DNA from: Pseudonocardiales bacterium
Lineage (GTDB): Bacteria; Actinomycetota; Actinomycetes; Mycobacteriales; Pseudonocardiaceae
Direction: 5' to 3'
NCBI GenBank assembly: GCA_025465385.1
Contig: JAODNG010000358.1
Span: forward strand, 1-8,814
Length of the DNA: 8,814 nucleotides
How positions within the stretch are numbered: the stretch's first letter is position 1; the number at the start of each line of letters is the position of its first letter. Below the pieces are notes generated by a model. The model saw nothing but the letters and a program-made list of their open reading frames with translations, made no database searches and was not told the origin of the DNA. The translations under genes and the position numbers were made by a program. Positions 6,051 to 8,814 of the stretch are shown in pieces.

Positions 6051-6938
6051 CTACAACTGGACTATCAGACTGCGCAATCGCTGATCGCCCAGCCACTCCC
6101 GGGGACCGACGTGCTGCACCCGCAGTACAGCCACCGCGATGCCGAAGCTCAAAACCCGCACCGGGTCGGTCATTCCTCGGGCTCGGGCGAAGGCGACCGC
6201 GCCATGGAGCACGTCGCCGGCACCCAAGGTGTCCCGGACGGCGACCCGAGGCACCATCAGGGCCCCACTGTCCTGCCGCGTCCACCAGCGCACCGGCGCG
6301 GCTCCGGCTGTCATCGCCACCAGGCGGGCCCCGTCGGCTAGCAGCGCCGCAGCCGCTGTGTCGGATCGGTCCGAGTCGGTGGCGAAGCCGGCCGAGCACA
6401 CCACGGCGTCGGCGAGCGGTACCAGCTCGGCGTACACCGGCTTGGGACTGCCGCAATCCAGTACCACCGGGACCCCGACGGCCTGGGCGGCCCGTGCGGC
6501 GGCCACTGCGAGCTGAGGATGGTGCCCGTCGATCAGCACGACGTCGGTGTCCCCGACCAGCGTTGGCAGGTCAGCGGGCGGCACAGCGGTCAGGTCCTCG
6601 GCGTTGCGGGACACCACCGACCGTTGCCCGGTGTCATCGACCACGGTGATCGCCGAGATACTCAGGTCGGTTCCGGCTGCCCAGGCGTCGACGATGTGCA
6701 CGCCGGCGCGGTCCAGCTCCGCCGCCGCCAACCGGGCGACCGGGCCGGGCCCCAGGGCGGACAGCAGCACGCTACGGCCGCCCAGGGCACCGAACGTCAC
6801 TGCGGCTACCGCGGCCGGTCCCCCGGCGGCGAGGTCGCTGCGTTGCGCGACGACCTTCTCGTTCACCCCAGGCGGCTGTCCCACCCGCTGCACCAGGTCC
6901 AAGGTGGCAAGCCCCACAAACAACCCGCGTGGTGCCAT
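6051..6938 (-). CDS. PfkB-family carbohydrate kinase
   Basis: An ATP-dependent sugar or nucleoside kinase of the ribokinase/PfkB superfamily, 295 residues, a normal family length. The N-terminus MAPRGLFVGLATLDLVQRVG matches the family's first strand, and AAGGPAAVAAVTFGALGG (38-54... region) holds the di-glycine of signature 1. Signature 2 is RDTLGAGDVLHGA (235-247), with Asp242 as catalytic base and GAG as the anion hole. The segment VVLDCGSPKPVYAELVPLADAVVCSAGFA resembles the ketohexokinase/sulfofructose-kinase-like subgroup. Oddities: the Asn usually found in signature 1 (GGxxxN) is Val44, and His replaces the common Phe in GDxFxGA. The ATG at 6938 (or GTG at 6941) gives the normal family start, although the reading frame stays open further upstream opposite guaB1. 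A GGGG lies too close to be an ideal ribosome binding site. It is divergent from guaB1. The substrate is unknown. Confidence 0.9.
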   Translation of the reverse strand: MAPRGLFVGLATLDLVQRVGQPPGVNEKVVAQRSDLAAGGPAAVAAVTFGALGGRSVLLSALGPGPVARLAAAELDRAGVHIVDAWAAGTDLSISAITVVDDTGQRSVVSRNAEDLTAVPPADLPTLVGDTDVVLIDGHHPQLAVAAARAAQAVGVPVVLDCGSPKPVYAELVPLADAVVCSAGFATDSDRSDTAAAALLADGARLVAMTAGAAPVRWWTRQDSGALMVPRVAVRDTLGAGDVLHGAVAFARARGMTDPVRVLSFGIAVAVLRVQHVGPREWLGDQRLRSLIVQL

Positions 6939-7044
6939 CACCCCAGCAAACCGTGTCCCGCACTGGGCAGGCTCAGCGGGGTTACCGGACCCGGGATAGC
7001 CGCTCAGCCCGCTGAATGCGGGATGGGCGACTAACGTCGCCGGA
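6939..7044. promoter_or_regulatory. Divergent pfkB-guaB1 promoter region with inverted repeat
   Basis: This 106-bp spacer must serve both divergent genes. TCAGCGGG (6973-6980) is the exact reverse complement of CCCGCTGA (7008-7015), 27 bp apart. GCTCAGC occurs as a direct repeat at 6971-6977 and 7002-7008. CCCGC/GCGGG (7008-7012 and 7018-7022) can form a small hairpin around TGAAT. These could be operator sites, but no known regulator consensus is recognised. I could not place a convincing promoter for the minus-strand gene. Confidence 0.35.
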
Positions 7045-7045
7045 G
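7032..7045 (+). promoter_or_regulatory. Probable -10 element for a leaderless guaB1 transcript
   Basis: TAACGT at 7032-7037 fits the actinobacterial -10 pattern TANNNT and lies seven bases before the GTG at 7045. Transcription would then begin at or next to the start codon. The only Shine-Dalgarno-like bases, GGAG at 7042-7045, overlap the start codon and cannot be used normally, which fits a leaderless mRNA. No clear -35 was found. Confidence 0.45.
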
Positions 7046-8484
7046 TGCGGTTCTTGGCTGGGTGCGGGGTTGGATATGAGCTGACGTATGACGATGTTTT
7101 CCTGCTGCCGGCGCGCTCGGAGGTGGCGTCCCGGTTCGATGCCGAGCTGTCCACGGTGGATGGCTCAGGGACCACTATCCCGCTGGTCGTCGCCAACATG
7201 ACCGCGGTAGCGGGGCGCCGGATGGCTGAGACGGTGGCCCGTCGTGGCGGGCTGGTGGTGCTGCCCCAGGACCTGGACTCGGCGGTCGTCGCCGAGACAG
7301 TGGCGTGGGTGAAGTCGCGGCATCTGGTGCTGGACACGGCGCTCACCCTGGGCCCGCAGGACGCCGTCGCCGACGCGATCAACCTGCTGCCCAAGCGGGC
7401 CCACCGGGCCGCGGTGGTGCTCGATGACGCCAGCCGCCCGATCGGGGTGGTGACAGAGGCTGAGCTGATCAGGGTGGACCGGTTCACCCGGTTGGCCGAT
7501 GTGGCGCAGACCGACCTGGTGGTCGTATCCGCCGACACCGAACCGCGCAAGATCTTCGACCAGCTGCATCACCGCCGCCAGGAACTAGCTCTCGCGGTGG
7601 ACGCCACCGGCCGACTAATCGGGGTGCTGACGCGCACCGGAGCGTTGCGTGCCGAGCTGTACCGCCCTGCGTGCGATGCCGACGGCAGGCTGCGAGTAGC
7701 CGCGGCGCTCGGAATCAACGGCGATGTCACCGCCAAGACCGAGGCACTACTGGCAGCGGGCGTCGACGCGCTGGTCGTCGACACCGCACACGGCCATCAG
7801 AGCAAGATGCTCGACGCGCTGCGCGCGGTCCGGACCTGCCAGCCGGACGTGCCAGTGGCGGCCGGCAACGTGGTCTCCGCGCAAGGCACCCGTGACCTGC
7901 TCGAGGCCGGCGCCGACATCGTCAAAGTCGGGGTGGGACCAGGAGCGATGTGCACCACCCGGATGCTCACCGGAGTCGGTCGGCCGCAGTTCTCCGCGGT
8001 GGCGGAATGCGCCGCCGCGGCCCGTTCGGCCGGTGGCCACGTCTGGGCCGACGGCGGGGTGCGCCACCCGCGAGACGTCGCCCTGGCGCTGGCTGCCGGA
8101 GCGGCGAACGTGATGATCGGCTCCTGGTTCGCCGGCACCTTCGAGTCGCCTGGTGAGCTGCAGCGCGACGAGACTGGCCAGCCGTATAAGGAGTCCTACG
8201 GGATGGCCTCCAAGCGCGCTGTGGCCGCGCGCACGACCCGCGACGACACCTTCGACCGCGCCCGCAAAGCACTTTTCGAGGAGGGCATCTCCACCGCTCG
8301 GATGTATCTCGACCCGCACCGGCCAGGGGTCGAGGACCTCGTCGACTACATCTGCGCTGGAGTGCGCAGCGCCTGCAGCTACGCCGGCGCCCGGACGCTG
8401 CCCGAGCTATCCGAGCGGGCGATGATCGGGGTGCAGTCAATCGCCGGCTTCGCCGAAGGACGCCCGCTACCCCGAGGCTGGTGA
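7045..8484 (+). CDS. guaB1: GuaB1-type GMP reductase with CBS insert
   Basis: A cytosolic purine-salvage enzyme of the IMPDH/GMPR superfamily. GuaB1 of mycobacteria was long annotated as an IMP dehydrogenase but has been shown to be an NADPH-dependent GMP reductase (GMP to IMP plus ammonia). The protein is 479 residues, the same length as the M. tuberculosis homologue as I remember it, and is similar throughout. The TIM barrel starts with YDDVFLLPARSEVASRFD. A CBS-pair domain, the likely purine-nucleotide sensor, occupies about 97-205. The barrel resumes with INGD and DTAHGH. The catalytic loop is VGVGPGAMCTTR, with nucleophile Cys303. WADGGVRHPRDVALALAAGA and the YKESYGMASKRA flap (381-392) follow. 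The GTG at 7045 gives MRFLAGCGVGYEL, the family N-terminus. The gene lies next to and divergent from a PfkB kinase, and is probably leaderless. Confidence 0.95.
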   Translation: MRFLAGCGVGYELTYDDVFLLPARSEVASRFDAELSTVDGSGTTIPLVVANMTAVAGRRMAETVARRGGLVVLPQDLDSAVVAETVAWVKSRHLVLDTALTLGPQDAVADAINLLPKRAHRAAVVLDDASRPIGVVTEAELIRVDRFTRLADVAQTDLVVVSADTEPRKIFDQLHHRRQELALAVDATGRLIGVLTRTGALRAELYRPACDADGRLRVAAALGINGDVTAKTEALLAAGVDALVVDTAHGHQSKMLDALRAVRTCQPDVPVAAGNVVSAQGTRDLLEAGADIVKVGVGPGAMCTTRMLTGVGRPQFSAVAECAAAARSAGGHVWADGGVRHPRDVALALAAGAANVMIGSWFAGTFESPGELQRDETGQPYKESYGMASKRAVAARTTRDDTFDRARKALFEEGISTARMYLDPHRPGVEDLVDYICAGVRSACSYAGARTLPELSERAMIGVQSIAGFAEGRPLPRGW

Positions 8485-8498
8485 AGGCGGCGGACCGA

Positions 8499-8814
8499 TC
8501 ACGGGATGCGGCCACGGCGAAGCAGATCCTGCAACGCTGCGGCCGCCGGTTCGCAGGCCGCGGTCTCGCCCAACGGGTGCGAGACCGCACCGGGAACGAT
8601 CGGTTGCGGCCCGTTAGCGCGGTAACAGCTCACCCGCCGCCACCCGCCGTCGGTGTCCGGCACCATCAGCGCGGCCACCGGGCGCAGCCGCTCTGGACGC
8701 AGTGGCACCGAACCACCCTCGGCTATCACCCGGCTCAGCGCCACCGCGCCACGCTCGCCCGCTCGGCGCGGACCGCCGGGCAACCGCAGCCCCGCCGGGG
8801 TGGGGAGCAGTGCC
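8499..8814 (-). CDS. Nudix-like protein, C-terminal part, degenerate Nudix box
   Basis: The frame is open from the window edge to the TGA at 8499-8501, about 104 codons, so the N-terminus lies beyond 8814. RLPGGPRRAGERGAVALSRV and the residues after it (box 8706-8774) follow the Nudix pattern GX5EX7REUXEEXGU: Gly, the first Glu, and Arg are correctly spaced. However, the next Glu is Val, only the first of the EE pair remains (AEGG), and the last Gly is Ser. The following LRPVAALMVPD and RRVSCYRANG look like the next strands of the fold, and a C-terminal helix carries LQDLLRRGRIP. Nudix enzymes cleave nucleoside diphosphates linked to another group and need those glutamates for metal, so this one may be inactive, or a binding or regulatory domain. 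It is convergent with guaB1, with a 14-bp gap. The TTG at 8781 is not needed as a start. Confidence 0.55.
   Translation of the reverse strand, partial: ALLPTPAGLRLPGGPRRAGERGAVALSRVIAEGGSVPLRPERLRPVAALMVPDTDGGWRRVSCYRANGPQPIVPGAVSHPLGETAACEPAAAALQDLLRRGRIP

Noticed and set aside
6939..7550. The PfkB frame stays open upstream for about 200 codons on the minus strand, opposite guaB1.
   Set aside because: The translated stretch is Ser/Thr/Arg-rich with no family similarity, and the PfkB fold begins at the Met at 6938. It is a GC-rich antisense shadow of guaB1.
1..8814. Defence system, biosynthetic cluster, mobile element, CRISPR array or tRNA.
   Set aside because: No transposase, integrase, repeat-spacer pattern, RNA gene or effector domain was found. 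The genes are ordinary metabolic and transport families, and pptT alone does not show a biosynthetic cluster.

Overview
The window is GC-rich, gene-dense chromosomal DNA from an actinobacterium. GTG and TTG starts are frequent, stop/start codons overlap, and several products closely resemble mycobacterial proteins as I remember them: PptT, PitA and its small membrane partner, the GH65 protein Rv3401, and GuaB1. The GT9/SDR pair and a tandem palindrome whose style I associate with Pseudonocardiales make that order (or a near relative) the best guess. This placement is inference from remembered sequences, not a search.

Layout. (1) 1-1310, plus strand: the 3' part of a short-chain dehydrogenase overlaps by 4 nt a GT9-family glycosyltransferase, apparently the end of a surface or secondary glycan operon. 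(2) 1272-1333: two 16-nt palindromes with centres 40 bp apart straddle the end of the GT9 gene and lie just before the next gene. (3) 1368-2048: PptT-type 4'-phosphopantetheinyl transferase. (4) 2157-3537: PiT-family phosphate transporter followed by an 80-residue two-helix membrane protein, probably translationally coupled. (5) 3538-6030: a short spacer holding what looks like the last codons of a lost beta-phosphoglucomutase gene, overlapping the start of a full-length GH65 glycoside phosphorylase/hydrolase. (6) 6051-6938, minus strand: PfkB-family sugar kinase, convergent with GH65 and divergent from guaB1. (7) 7045-8484, plus strand: full-length GuaB1-type GMP reductase with a CBS insert and a probable leaderless promoter. 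(8) 8499-8814, minus strand: the C-terminal part of a Nudix-like protein with a degenerate Nudix box, running off the window.

These are mostly separate housekeeping or semi-housekeeping units: carrier-protein activation, phosphate uptake, alpha-glucoside phosphorolysis, sugar phosphorylation and purine salvage. They do not form one pathway. I see no mobile element, CRISPR array, RNA gene or phage gene. I found no convincing new multi-gene system. The items most worth a second look are the palindrome pair, the vestigial gene tail before GH65, the unusual PfkB active-site region and the degenerate Nudix protein.
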